Positions 34,439 through 45,430 of a stretch of DNA of 64,000 bases are shown one piece after another. Both the position numbers and the translations under genes were made by a program. A model generated the notes under the pieces. It did not search any database and was not told the DNA's origin. It saw only the letters and a list, made by a program, of their open reading frames with translations. The stretch comes from Castor canadensis (lineage: Eukaryota > Chordata > Mammalia > Rodentia > Castoridae): contig NC_133386.1 of assembly GCF_047511655.1 (NCBI RefSeq), positions 76,077,501 to 76,141,500 of the forward strand, given 5' to 3'. Each line of letters opens with the position of its first letter. Positions within the stretch are counted from its first letter, which is position 1.

Positions 34439-35798
34439 TGTCCTTGGTGTTGTTACTGTCCCTGTACTGTGTGTAATTAAGTATTTTCTAGCTTGTAATA
34501 ATAACAATGGTAATATTGAGAATGGAAGAGTGAGCTGAGATGGAAAGCAAGAAGTTAAAGAAAAGGGGAAAACAAATATACAGACAAGAGGGAGAAAGCA
34601 GAACAAGGTATCAGACAAGAGAGTTTCAAAGGTATAAACAGGGAGTGTTAGTGTACTAATCGACAGTAAGCTGAACAGACAATAGAGTGACAGAGAGAGG
34701 ATTGAAAATCAAAGATAAAAAAAATAAAAAATAAGTATATGAAAGTAATATCTATTTATAAAAATGAATTAAAATAAAATGGAAAATAGAAAATTAAAAA
34801 AAAAAAAAAACAAAAAACCAAAAAACTTCCAAGTTTATATGCAATGCAATTTCAGTCTTAATAATTTGGATGTCCGTCTCAATCTCCAGTCCTGGAGTTG
34901 GTGCCTCAGATGTTGTTCTGTAGTTGTCTCATCAAAGGGGATGCATGAAGTAGAACAAAACTACACTCACACACACACAGAAGATAAAAAAAAAAAAAAA
35001 AGTCCCACCAAGTGTCCCCAGTTCAAATGCAATACAGTTTCAGTAAGTTTTTCGGCTTGCAGGTGTAATTCGGTTGTTCTCTCATCAAAGGTAGGGAGAA
35101 AAAGAAAAAAAAGCGTCTGGAGGCAGTTCTGAGAGTGGTACCTGCAACTGTGTCTTGCCTGCCTGCTGCTCTCAGCCTGTAGCTGGCGGCGTTATTTATG
35201 CAGATCTCTGGGGTGAGCTTAGCACTCACCTGGTCCCACAGGCTTTGTTTGCTCAGAGTTCTCCTGTGCGGGGGAGGGGGGCCTCTGCTACAGGCTTTCC
35301 CCTTTCCAAGCACTGGGAAAGGTGACACTGCCCCGCGTTGTCAGGCCTGCGTGTTTGTTTACAGTTCATGTGGGAAGTGGGTCTTCCCTCCTCTCACAAG
35401 CGTCCCGCTCCTGGTTGCTGGGCGCGCCACGCTCCGCCAGAGCTTCTCCGGCCCGCCCGGCTCATTTATTTACAGTCCCGGGAAGGATTCCCTTCCCCCA
35501 ATCTTCAGCGCTCAGGGCGCCCCACCCTCTTTCCAGCGTGTCTTAACTGTTCTTATTGCTTAGTACTCAGTTTCTCTTTTTTTCCCGGGTGGAGGTCAGT
35601 CTGTCCAGGGGGCTATGCTGCTCTGGCCCAGGCTTGTCTGTGGGGGAACCGCGGTACCACGAAGCTCACCTGGTCCGCGTCTTCCCACGCCTTATGGGCG
35701 CCGGCCACTGGCGGCCCCAGGGGCCCTCGTCGTTTCTCCGTTTAACGTGAAGTGGAGATTCTCTGCACCGGCTCTAGCCGCCGTCTTGGAATTCCTCC
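34439..35798 (-). promoter_or_regulatory. L1 copy 2 5' UTR / internal promoter (unspliced form)
   Basis: GC- and CpG-rich from about 35130 to 35790, beginning near a YY1-like AAGACGGCGGC on the element's strand. It contains the 709-nt segment 35669-34961, bounded by CCAG|GTGAGC and a pyrimidine/(GT)n tract ending GTGTAG, that is missing from copy 1. The ORF1-proximal half is T-rich. Confidence 0.82.
34961..35669 (-). other. Inferred L1 5' UTR intron (709 nt)
   Basis: On the L1 strand: donor GT at 35669-35668, acceptor AG at 34962-34961, preceded by a T15 run and TGTGTGTGTGAGTG. Copy 1 joins the bases just outside (GACAAG to TTTTGTTC, the latter identical to copy 2). It is inferred from two copies only. 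Confidence 0.7.
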
Positions 35799-35811
35799 TG
35801 CATTTTTCTTT

Positions 35812-36010
35812 TGGATATGAGCCCATGAGTAGAAGTGCTGGGTCATAGTGTATGCTTTGTTAAATTTAGTAATTACAACCCAACAGTTTTCTAATTTACT
35901 CCCACCCCACAAAAATAGTTCCAGTTCTGTCTGGTATTAATTTTTGCCATTTTATTGAGAGTATAATGATAGGTCATTGTGGGTTTAATTTGTAATTTCT
36001 TGATGGTTCC
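35812..36010 (-). repeat. Old L1M-type element, right part
   Basis: Continues the element cut at 28730: GAAGTGCTGGGTCATAG and GGTCATTGTGGGTTTAATTT match antisense L1 ORF2 3' sequence. Confidence 0.75.
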
Positions 36011-36014
36011 TAGC

Positions 36015-36110
36015 CCCATTTTGTTAATGAGCAAAGCGAACCTTGGAGTTACTAATAATTTGGTAGTATTATAGTAAGTAACAGAATGGGACTCCAAGGC
36101 AGGCCATTTT
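36015..36110 (-). repeat. MIR-like remnant
   Basis: GAATGGGACTCCAAGGCAGG-type 5' end of an antisense MIR; diverged. Confidence 0.4.
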
Positions 36111-36444
36111 GATTGAGAAGCACAAGCTTTTAGAAATTACACTAAAACAACATTATTAACAATAATCTATTGTTTTCTAAATAATATTGACTCACATAAA
36201 TTTTAAAAATCAGAAATACGCAAAGAGAAACATGATGTTTAAAAATCATTCAAATTTACTGTTCAGAGATGACTACTTGTTAACATTTGAATCACTTTTG
36301 CCTGTAATTTGTGATTTTATTATATAAGTTGAGATTGTTATATATACATAGGTATCTATGTATATTAACATACACATGTAGCATTATATATGAAGCCTGC
36401 TTTTAATTGTGCTTTATTATTATTTTTTAAATTATCATTTTCAA

Positions 36445-36645
36445 AATTTTCAAGTGGTTTACATACATTAATATGGGGCAGACTGTTCTAAGCATTTTTA
36501 TTAATTGATTTAGTCATCGTCACAATGCACAAATTACATATTATTATCATTTCCATTTTATATATGACCAAAACAAGGGTCAGATTAAGTAAATTGCATT
36601 AAGTGTCAGAGGTGGCTTTGCATCTAAACACTCAAGACTCCAGAT
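36445..36645 (-). repeat. MIR
   Basis: Antisense MIR: TTACATACATTAATATGG, then TATTATTATCATTTCCATTT, then GGTGGCTTTGCATCTAAACA-like and a GACTCCAGA end. Confidence 0.7.
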
Positions 36646-37310
36646 TATCATATATTTTGTTCTCAAAGTTTACTTTCTGTTGCTTCTTTTGTCTGTTTTT
36701 CCCTTCCTACAATAGTACTAAATATTTTAACAGTAGTATTGTAGCATGCCTTACTTAATATCTGCTAGGACATATCCTCCCTCTTGGTCCATCTTTTCCA
36801 AAGTTGGCTCAGCTCTTATTTTTCCATATGAATTCTAGAATGAATGCTAAAGTTTTTCAAAAGATATAGCTGGAATTTTGATTGTGGTGTCTGTTTGGTT
36901 ACATGTTGTATAATGGACCACCCCCCGAAATTTAGTGGCTTAAAGAAGCAACAACCTATTGTAATTTGGGCAGGAGTTGGTGGATACAGCTAATCTCTGT
37001 TCACTGTGCATCAGCTAGAGGCTAGAATAATCTATAGGCTTCTTCACCCACAGTTGGTATATGTTGTTAGTTGTGATCCTACCTGGGCTATACTGCAGAA
37101 TGCTAAAACATGGAGTTTCCTCGTGGCCTTTCTCCTAACATGGTGCCAGTCTACAAAGGTGAGCATCCTGAGAAAGAGGGTCAGGTGATGCCATGTCTTT
37201 TTTGTGACCGAATCTTGGAAGTCAAGCAGCATCAGTTCTGCCAGAGTCTTTTGATTAAAGTTACCAGTCTTGCCTATATTTAAGGAGAAGGGAATTTGAT
37301 ACCTGCTTTT

Positions 37311-37907
37311 TTTTTCTTTTTTAGAATTTTTTTAAATTTTATTATTCATATGTGCATACAAGGCTTGGGTCATTTCTCCCCCCTGCCCCCACCCCCTGCC
37401 TTACCACCCACTCTGCTCCCTCCCTCTCCCCTCCACCCCCCTCAATACCCAGCAGAAACTATTTTGCCCTTATTTCTAATTTTGTTGTAGAGAGAGTATA
37501 AGCAATAATAGAAAGGAACAAGGGTTTTTGCTGGTTGAGATAAGGATAGCTATACAGGGAGTTGACTCACATTAATTTCCTGTGTTTGTTACCTTCTAGG
37601 TTAATTCTTTTTGATCTATCCTTTTCTTTAGTTCCTGGTCCCCTTTTCCTATTGGCCTCAGTTGCTTTTAAGGTATCTGCTTTAGTTTCTCTGCGTTAAG
37701 GGCAACAAATGCTAGCTAATTTTTTTAGGTGTCTTACCTATCCTCACCCCTCCCTTGTGTGCTCTTGCTTTTATCATTTGCTCAAAGTCCAATCCCATTG
37801 TTTTGTTTGCCCTTGATCTAATGTCCACATATGAGGGAGAACATATGATTTCTGGTCTTTTGGGCCAGGCTAACCTCACTCAGAATGATGTTCTCCAGTT
37901 CCATCCA
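37311..37907 (-). mobile_element. 5'-truncated L1, copy 3
   Basis: About 600 bp of the same L1 family (end of ORF2 plus 3' UTR), flanked by the 15-bp TSD TTGATACCTGCTTTT (37296-37310 and 37908-37922). Same orientation as copies 1 and 2. Confidence 0.93.
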
Positions 37908-38040
37908 TTGATACCTGCTTTTATATAAAACCAGTCAAACATATTTAAGACCATGCAGGTTTTATCTAATTGATAAAATAACCTGGGTAGAATTGATGTT
38001 TTTATTATACATAATAGACATCAATCTATAAATTAATAGC

Positions 38041-38272
38041 TCTTTTTTTTTTTTTTTGCAGTGGTACTGGGGTTTGAACTCAGGGCCTCATGCTTGCTAT
38101 GCAGGAGCTCTTGCCACTGGCACCACTCCACCAGCTCTTTTCTTGTGATGTGTGTTTTGAAGATATGGCCTCCAGAACTATTTGCCTGGGGCTGCCTTCG
38201 GATTGCAGACTTCTGATCTCTGCCTCCTGAGTAGCTGGGATTATAGGCATGAACCACTTATGTGAGCCAGCT
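38041..38272 (-). repeat. Composite SINE, complete
   Basis: T-run, ID half (GGTACTGGGGTTTGAACTCA), linker, and B1 half ending GGGATTATAGGCATGAACCA. The flanks repeat TAATAGCTCT, a likely TSD. Confidence 0.88.
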
Positions 38273-38344
38273 CATAATAGCTCTCAGTTGATCCAAATAT
38301 ACTCATTTTAGGTTTATGTTTTTCTCATATAAAAAAAAACTCTA

Positions 38345-38427
38345 GAGGCTGGGAGTGTAGTTTAGTGTTACAGCATGTGCTTACTTTGCACGAGGCCCTG
38401 AGTTCCATCCCCAGCACAAAAAAACCA
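38345..38427 (+). repeat. ID-like SINE
   Basis: GGCTGGGAGTGTAGTTTAGTG and GAGTTCCATCCCCAGCAC with a short A-tail. Confidence 0.7.
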
Positions 38428-38439
38428 AAACAGCAATAA

Positions 38440-38685
38440 AAACTACTATGGAAAATTTCAAGCATATACCAAATAAAAACAGAATAGTATAATGAAATCT
38501 ATATATTCCTAGTACCCGGCTTCAAAGTTACTACCTCAAAGTCAAATTTCAGCTCTCTCCTGGATTATTTTGCAGTAAATTCCACACGACATAGTTTATC
38601 TGTAAACATTATGTATCTTTAAAAGATAAGGGTTATTTTCCTTTCACAATATCACTTTATATTAAAAATCACTTTAAAAAATTTT
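38440..38685 (-). repeat. Ancient L1M-type 3' region, first part
   Basis: GAATAGTATAATGAA, CCCGGCTTCAAAGTTACTACC, TTATTTTGCAGTAAATTCC and CTTTAAAAGATAAGGGTTA follow the order of a mammalian-wide L1 3' sequence. It appears to resume at about 39235. Strand is uncertain. Confidence 0.55.
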
Positions 38686-38689
38686 CATA

Positions 38690-39234
38690 AAGACACCTAC
38701 ACTGAGGAAACCGGGAATTCTCAGGATGCATGGAGTTCAGTGCTGTACTGTGGATGCTTGATTCATGTTTCCTATAGCACCATCCAACTTCCACTAAATG
38801 CTGTTTTTCCACATATCTCAAATGTTTACTTTATCACTTAAACACATCTCTCGTTTTGACTTGGAAGGATTGCCATAACTTTTACCTTGCTTTTTGGGAG
38901 GCAGCTTTTCACAAAATTCAGGACAGGGAAATAGCAGATCACACGGGAATTAAACACAACTGACAATGATGCAGGACTGAAAGCTTCTGTGCATCAACTG
39001 AGCTGTGCAACGCTTGTGGAATGAATGTAAAATTTTTGTTTCTGAAATTTCTTTTATTCATTTATTTTTTGACTATACTTGCTCAAAACTAAATGTAATA
39101 ATTGTACAAATAAGGTAGGCTTACTGTGTATTGTAGAATGATAAAATAAAGCTGTTTAACATATTTGTTAATTTGCACTTTTATCATTTTTTGTGTGGTG
39201 ACAAAACGTGAAAATACTCTTAGCAATTATAAGT
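38690..39234. other. Unidentified block inside the ancient L1
   Basis: About 545 bp that separates two collinear pieces of the old L1. Contains TTGACTTGGAAGGATTGCC and GGACAGGGAAATAGCAGATC. I could not assign it to a family; no ORF. Confidence 0.4.
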
Positions 39235-39345
39235 TATGAAATATATTGTTATTAACTGTAATGTGAAATAATTTATTATCATCATCAAATATCTATTTAG
39301 TGTTCAGATTTCCTTAATTTTTTAGGATTCCCCCAATACCATGTT
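39235..39345 (-). repeat. Ancient L1M-type 3' region, second part
   Basis: CATCATCAAATATCTATTTAG and TGTTCAGATTTCCTTAATTT continue the pattern of the piece at 38440-38685. Confidence 0.5.
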
Positions 39346-40351
39346 ACATATCTAAAACTTCAAATGTACAGCAAAGTTGAGTTTTACAGTAAACACTTGA
39401 ATATGTACTACCTAGTTTTTATCATATTATTGTACTGGAGTACATTATGACATTCACAAAAATTCTTACAACATATCATAGTTGAATTCACCCCCACCAT
39501 CATTCTCCTTTATTCCCCCTACCCCTATTCATGGAATAGTTTCAACAGGTCTCATTTTTCTATTTACCTGCATGAGTACACAATATTTCTACTACATTCA
39601 CCTTCCTACACCCTTTCCTTATATTCCTCCCCCCCTCCCACTGGTACCAGTCCCCCCAAACAGGACCTGTTTTGCCTTCTTGTTCACTGTTTTTGTCAAA
39701 AAATGACATTTTTGTTTGATTAAGATAGCTGTACAGGGAGTTTCATTGTGACATTTCCATGTATGGAAATTATTATAACTAGAATTGGTTCATTTCTTCT
39801 GTTTTTCTCCTTTCTACCTTAGTCCCCTTCTCATGATGATTTCAACAGGTTTAAAAGTTCTATATTCATTCTTGTATAGGAAGTATATCAACCATATTCA
39901 CTTTTTTAACTTTCTTGTTTTACCCTCCCTCTCCTGTTTAGTGACCTTTGCTGAGCCTAACCTGTTTTTTATAATACTGCTTGTTACTTATATTGTGTCT
40001 GTCTTCCTCCTATGAGAGAAAACATGTAACGTTTGTCTTTCTGAGCCTGTCCTCACTTAACATGATGTCCTCCAGTTGCATCCATTTACCTTCAAACCAC
40101 ATGGTTTCATTCTTCTTTATACATACAGTGGAGTTTATATTTATATATATTTATATATATATATTCTTCATTCATCAGTTGTAGGGCATCTGGGTTGTTT
40201 CTGTAGTTGAGTATTATAAACAGTGCTGCAATAAACATTGATGTGCAAGTGACATCGGTGTGCAAGTGTCTCTGTTGTATCCTGACCTAGCATTCCTTCA
40301 GGTATATTCTTAGGAGTGTTATTGCTGGATTATATGGCAGTTCTGCTTTTA

Positions 40352-40565
40352 GGTTTTTTTATTTTGTTTTTACAGTACTGAGATTTGAATGCAGGGCCTA
40401 CACCTTGAGCCACTTCGCTAGCCCCTTTTTTTTGTGATGGGTTTTTTCAAAATAGGGTCTCAGGGAACTATTTGCCCAGGCTGACTTTGAACTGCAATTC
40501 TCTTTATTTCTGACTTTTGAGTAGCTAGAATTATAGGAATGAGCCACCAGCACTTGCTTGGCTAT
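40352..40565 (-). repeat. Composite SINE nested in the older L1
   Basis: ID half (CAGTACTGAGATTTGAATGC) and B1 half (TGAGTAGCTAGAATTATAGG), dividing the L1 ORF2 remnant. Confidence 0.8.
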
Positions 40566-41142
40566 TTTTAGTTCTTTTGACCTCCATACTGTTTTCCAAA
40601 GTGATTGTACTAATTTACATTCCCACCAGCAGTTTATAAGGGTTCCTTTTTTTTCCCACAACCTTGCCAATGTTTGTTGTTGTGTTTTCGATGATAGCCA
40701 TTCTAACAGGAATGAAGTGGAATCTTAACATGGTTTTGATTTGCTTTTCCTTTATGGCCAGGGATGTTGAGCCTTTCTTCATGTATTTTTGGCAATTTGG
40801 ACTTCCTTTGAAAAATCTCTGTTCAGTTCATTTGCCAACTGCTTCACTGGGTCATTGATTTTTGGGGAGTTTAGTTTTTTGAGCTCCCTGTGTAATCTGG
40901 TTATTAATCCCTTGTCAGATGTATAGCTGGCAAAAGTTTTCTCCCATTCTGTGGGTTGCCTCTTCAATCTGGTGACCTTTTCTTTTGCTGTACAGAAACT
41001 TTTTAGTTTCATGCAGTTCCATTTATCAATTCTTTCTCTTAGTTGCTGAGCCATTTGAATACTACTTAGGAAGTCATTGCCTATGCCTATTAGTATGCTC
41101 TGCTGTTTCTTGAGCTAGCTTCAGAGTTTCAGGTGTTGCTTG

Positions 41143-41183
41143 TTCCTGAGTTCAAACCCCAGTACCGTCCCCCCAAAAAAGTT
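41143..41183 (+). repeat. ID-like SINE 3' fragment nested in the older L1
   Basis: Only the last 40 bases of the tRNA-derived half: CTGAGTTCAAACCCCAGTACC with a short A-tail. Confidence 0.7.
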
Positions 41184-41385
41184 TTAGGTTTTATATTAAG
41201 GTTGATACTGGTACAGGGTGAAAGACATGGATCTAGTTTCAGTTTTTTGCCTGCAGGTATCCAGTTTTTCTAGCAACGTTGTTGATGTTTTGGGCACCTT
41301 TCTCAAAAATCAAGTGGGCGTAGTTGTGCACTTCATATCTGGGTCTTCCATTCCACTGGTCTTTATGTCTGTTTTTGTTTGGCCT

Positions 41386-42540
41386 TTACTGTTTCCTTCC
41401 TTTTCATGTGTTGGGAAATATCTGAGTTGTGTATTGTATGAGATTTCATTGGGAATGTTAAGCTCCCATAAAATAAAATTTATATTTTATATTTTTTATT
41501 TATGTGTACATATAAAATATATATTGTATAGTTGCTGTAGAATCCTAAAAATTCTGAATTCTGAATTATGTATGGCTCAAATGAGTTTGGTGGAATGACT
41601 GTGAACATGAATTTCATAATTTCCCATATGAATATCTCTAACTGAGTTAGTTTACAGACAAATGGTTTATTTATTTATTTTTTAAAATTTGGATGTGAGG
41701 TGTGCTTCTGTGGTTAGAGTGAAGGTTTAAATAAAAGATGAAGAAGAAACCAGGTGAAAAGGTGAAAGGGGCCATAAAGGCTTAAGGGACATTCTGCAGG
41801 CAATCTGAAGTCATAGCAGTTTTTTGAGTAGGCAGTACTGTTCTGTTTGTAAGTGCTGAGTGAGAGCATTTTAAAAAATAGACATAAAGTGGGTGTTTCT
41901 CAAGTGTAGAATTGCCCTGAGATCCTGGTGACTGGGCAGTTTCATTGGCTTGGGTGACTTGGCCTTTGTCTTACAGATTTTGTGCTCATTTGGTCATTGT
42001 CTATAAGATGTAAACACGTCCACATTTGTTTCTCACGGGGATACCTGGTGCTGCATCAGCCAATTGTGAGCTCCCAGGTCTTCACAATTTCTTCTGCAAC
42101 CTGGAATGTACCCGGGATGGGCAGAATCTGGGATGAGTGAGGAGCTCACCTGTGTGCTTCCCTTTTCTCACAGAAAGTAGCCCTGCACTGCTGGTGGTTT
42201 AGTTCCTGGACACAATTGCTGCATGTATTTTGTCCAGTTTTGAAGTTGTTTGTAACTGGTGAGAAGGCAATTCTGGTACTAGTTATTCTAATCAAGGAAG
42301 CAGATGTTTCTTGCTTCTTTGAGTTATGTCATTTGTCTATTTTCTCATTGATAGCAATCTTGGTCATTTGTACTCATTTATTGAAGACTGTTTCCTCCTG
42401 GCTTATGACATGCTTTCTATTTTAAATTCTGCTGTTATTCTAGGTGACATCAGTGTTTGTGGGAGCAAACTGTCAGATAATCTAACCCATTTCAAAGTGA
42501 CACCTGCTCAGTCTCCCACTTGTATCACCATACAGTAGAT
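41386..42540. other. Intron 1, mostly unassigned; possible old L1 fragment
   Basis: The 42210-42310 stretch (TTTGTCCAGTTTTGAAGTTG, GGTACTAGTTATTCTAATCA) resembles antisense old L1. The rest is not recognised and has no supported exon. Confidence 0.4.
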
Positions 42541-42569
42541 ACTGTTACTTGAAAGTACTGTACCTCTAA

Positions 42570-42812
42570 AAATTTTTTTTGGCAGTACGGGGTTTGAAAT
42601 CAGGGCTTCGTACTTGCTAGTCAGGTACTCAACTATGTCAGCCACCCGCACCCCACCAGCCCATACTTCTAAAACCTTAAGCATCAATATCTCCTTGTAA
42701 TCCTAGCCCTTGGGAGGCTGGGGGAAGAGTATTGTGAGTTGAGGGCCAGCCTGGGTTACATAATGAGTTCGAGGCCAACCTGAGCTACACTCCTGTCACA
42801 TAAAAATAAAAT
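42570..42812. repeat. ID-like SINE (-) and B1-like SINE (+)
   Basis: 42570-42662 is a minus ID unit. 42690-42812 is a plus B1-like monomer with GGCCAGCCTGGGTTACATAA and a duplicated GAGGCCAACCTGAGCTACA segment. Confidence 0.7.
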
Positions 42813-42819
42813 ATCCCAC

Positions 42820-43450
42820 TTGCTGACTGATGTCTCCTTCTCTAATTCAGTCAGTCATACTGTACCTGCTTCTTGACATCTCAGTCTCCTGACTCCTTTG
42901 CTTTCTTCTATCCCTTTGCCCTCTTCTGTTGCCACTTACTCTTCTTCAAAGTTTAGTCTTTCAGACTTAGATTTCATGGTCGTCTACTTTACCTAATGTG
43001 TTGCTAATATGTTTAACTCCCTGTCTTCCATTCCATTCACCTGACAAAATCCAAATCTTGAATCAGTGATACTTTTTGCTTTTTTCAGTGTTCGTTTCCT
43101 GATAATCGAATGCTGCTGCTGGAGAAAATCCCATAACTGTAGATTCATTTTTCACCCTCAGTACTGTGGAACAGTTACAGAGGATAACATCCCCGCCTCC
43201 CCAGCATCTGTTTCAGAACTTCCCAGTTTTTATAACCTGTGATCATGCCACCTTTGCCCTTTACATTCAGCAACTTTCATGTGAGTCTTGGTACCACATC
43301 AGTAGCTTTAACCTCATTCTTACCATCTATTCTCTCTCTGCATACTGGGGAAGAGACTCCTCTCTCTTTATCACCATTTAGGTTCTGAATGTCAGCATTT
43401 CCTGTCTTCTCTAGGACATCATTCAGTTATATCTTCTCTCCCATATACTT
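42820..43450. other. Intron 1, nothing recognised
   Basis: Pyrimidine-rich old-looking sequence; the 71-codon ORF at 43166-43381 has no recognisable domain or splice sites in context. Confidence 0.4.
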
Positions 43451-43451
43451 C

Positions 43452-43713
43452 CTTCTTTTTCTTTTTGGTGGTACTGGGGCTTGAACTCAGAGCTTCCTGC
43501 TTGCTAGGCTTTGCTAGATAGGCACTCTATCATTTGAGCCACTCCATCAGCCCTGGTTTTTGTGTGTGTGTATGTGTGTGTGTGTGTGTTGAGTTTTTTT
43601 CAAGATAGGGTCTCATGAACTATTTGCCTCATGCTGGCTTTGAACTGTGATCCTTCTGATCTCTGCCTCCTGAGTAGCTAGGATTACAGACATGAGCTAC
43701 TGGCAACTGGCTG
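43452..43713 (-). repeat. Composite SINE with (TG)n insertion
   Basis: ID half, then an internal (TG)n tract at 43560-43591, then a B1 half (CTCCTGAGTAGCTAGGATTA). Confidence 0.85.
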
Positions 43714-43892
43714 TATTTCCTTCTTTTCTCCTTTTCTCCTCTCAAGATTTAAATGTGATTAGGTTTTACCAGAAGTTTTCTCTTGCTGTTTCTTCCAGCT
43801 GCCACGTTAGCTTTTCTTTCCTTTAGAAAGGGAATTATCCAGTGTTAGTGATTTTACTTCCTTACCTCCCATCTCACTTTTTGTTGTTGTTG

Positions 43893-44085
43893 TTGTTTAC
43901 TAGACCTGAACTCAGGGCTTTGTGCTTGCTTAGCAGGTGCACTACCTTGAGCCATGCTGTGAACCCTCCATCTCACTTTTTTATTTTTATTTTTTATTTT
44001 TTTGGCAGAATGGGGTTTGAACTCCAGGGCCTCACACTTATTAGGTACTCTACCACTTGAGCCACTCTGCCATCCCTTTTTTGTG
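43893..44085 (-). repeat. Two ID-like SINE halves in tandem
   Basis: 43893-43973 and 43998-44085, each beginning with its T-run, both on the minus strand. Confidence 0.75.
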
Positions 44086-44124
44086 TTGATTTTTTTTTTG
44101 AGTAATAATGTTTGTTTTATTCTA

Positions 44125-44485
44125 TTTTAACCATTTTTAAAATTACTGTTGTGCTGGGATATATTGTGACATTTACAAAAGTTCTTATAATATATCATAG
44201 TTGAATTCACTCCCTCCATCATTCTCCTGTATGTCCTCCTCCCCCTCATTCCTCGGATAGTTTCAGCAGGTCTTATTTTTACATTTACATGCATGTATAC
44301 ACAATATTTGCACTATATTCACCCTCCTAACCCTCTCCCCACATCCTCCTCTCTCCCACTGGTACCAACCCCCCAGACAGGACCTGTTCTACACTCCTGT
44401 TTTCTGTTTTTATAAAAAAAAAATGACATTTTTTTGGTTTAAGATAGCTGTATGTTGGTTTACTTGTGACATTTCTATGTATACA
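44125..44485 (-). mobile_element. L1 3' UTR fragment (older family)
   Basis: Same 3' UTR type as 39415-39780: CATAGTTGAATTCACTCCC, CAGACAGGACCTGTTC, AAGATAGCTGTATG. It joins directly to a B1 half. Confidence 0.8.
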
Positions 44486-44487
44486 TG

Positions 44488-44603
44488 TGCTGGGTATTTT
44501 TGAGATAGGGTCTTCTGAACTATTTGCCTGAGCTGCCTTTGAACCAAGATCCTGATCTCTGCTTCCTGAGTAGCTAGGAGTACAGGTGTGAGCCTCCATC
44601 TCA
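44488..44603 (-). repeat. B1 half of a composite SINE
   Basis: GGGTATTTTTGAGATAGGG linker followed by CTTCCTGAGTAGCTAGGAGT; the ID half is absent. Confidence 0.75.
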
Positions 44604-44929
44604 CTTTTTAATCCATGTTAGTCCTTTGCTATTCTGCCAAAGTGGCTTTTGACTAACTCATCAGAGCCTCTTACTGGCAGTGCTCCTGGTCACTTCTCAA
44701 TTTGTCTATTCACAGATGTTTGATTATATTGATCATTTCATCTCTTTTGAGATTTTTTTCCTTTTTTTAACGTTTAAAAATGAGTTTTTATGACATATAC
44801 CTTGACTTTCTTTGTAACTCTTCTAATTACTAGATTCCTGTGTAGATTTCTCTTCCTCTTCTTAATTTTTCTTCCCAGATGTCTCTCAAAAGAGTCTACT
44901 TCTTTTTACCTTTCTCTGTTCCTAGTGCA

Positions 44930-45430
44930 GGTCATCATTGACTCCCTTAGATTACTGTAACAGCTTTCAAATTAGCCTGAGTGTTTCTAGGCTAGACCAT
45001 TCTTCATATTGTAACCAGAGTGGTATTAATGTTATACTACCACTTTCCTTCTTAAAGTCTTCAAAAAACTCTTCATTGTTTCCTCGGTATTACTCAGGAC
45101 TCTTTATGATAGATGACAGAAACTCAGCTCACACTACGTTTGGCAAAGTTTGGAAGATAATTTCAATAAATTGTGATAAATTTTGCTGTCTCTAAAAAAG
45201 CCTTTTCTGTCCTTTCAAATTTGGGTTAAGTAGTTGGCCTGTGGTGCTCCCATATCACATGTACTTTCTCTGTCATTAACAAATACTTGATCATATTGCC
45301 AGTGCTTATTTACAGTACTTACCTGTTATCGCCATTAGAGAGTGTTTTCCATGCAAATAGAGACCATGGTAGTAATGCTCCTTACTATATCCTCAGAACC
45401 TAATGCTGTGTAGTACAAAACAGGCTATTT
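44930..45430 (+). repeat. L2 LINE remnant, ORF2 C-terminus to 3' end
   Basis: Reads LDYCNS, typical of the CR1/L2 RT C-terminal region, at about 44944-44961, then NQSGINVILPLSFLKS. The 3' end, with ACCATGGTAGTAATGCTCC and CCTCAGAACCTAATGCTGTG, lies at 45360-45420. About 340 bp further on comes SNX14 exon 2. Confidence 0.65.

Larger units (their letters stand above)
28731..35798 (-). mobile_element. L1 retrotransposon, copy 2 (full length, with extra 3' sequence)
   Basis: A 7.1-kb L1, antisense to SNX14, flanked by the 13-bp TSD TGCATTTTTCTTT (28718-28730 and 35799-35811), inserted into an older L1. On its strand: long 5' UTR (35798-34439), ORF1 region (34438-33236), 50-bp spacer, ORF2 region (33185-29358), 3' UTR, an internal A-rich tail, about 95 bp of transduced sequence and a terminal A-tail. 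It is younger-looking than copy 1 (a 773-codon open RT reading frame) but not active as read: a nonsense codon in ORF1, and an 8-bp duplication, a +1 frameshift and a premature stop in ORF2. Confidence 0.94.
39415..41385 (-). mobile_element. Older 5'-truncated L1 of a related family
   Basis: The 3' UTR differs from copies 1-3 (CCCACTGGTACCAG, then GATAGCTGTACAGGGAGTT). It is followed by ORF2 C-terminal sequence in antisense that still reads [19 protein letters not shown] and [20 protein letters not shown]. It is interrupted by SINEs at 40352-40565 and 41143-41183. Confidence 0.85.
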
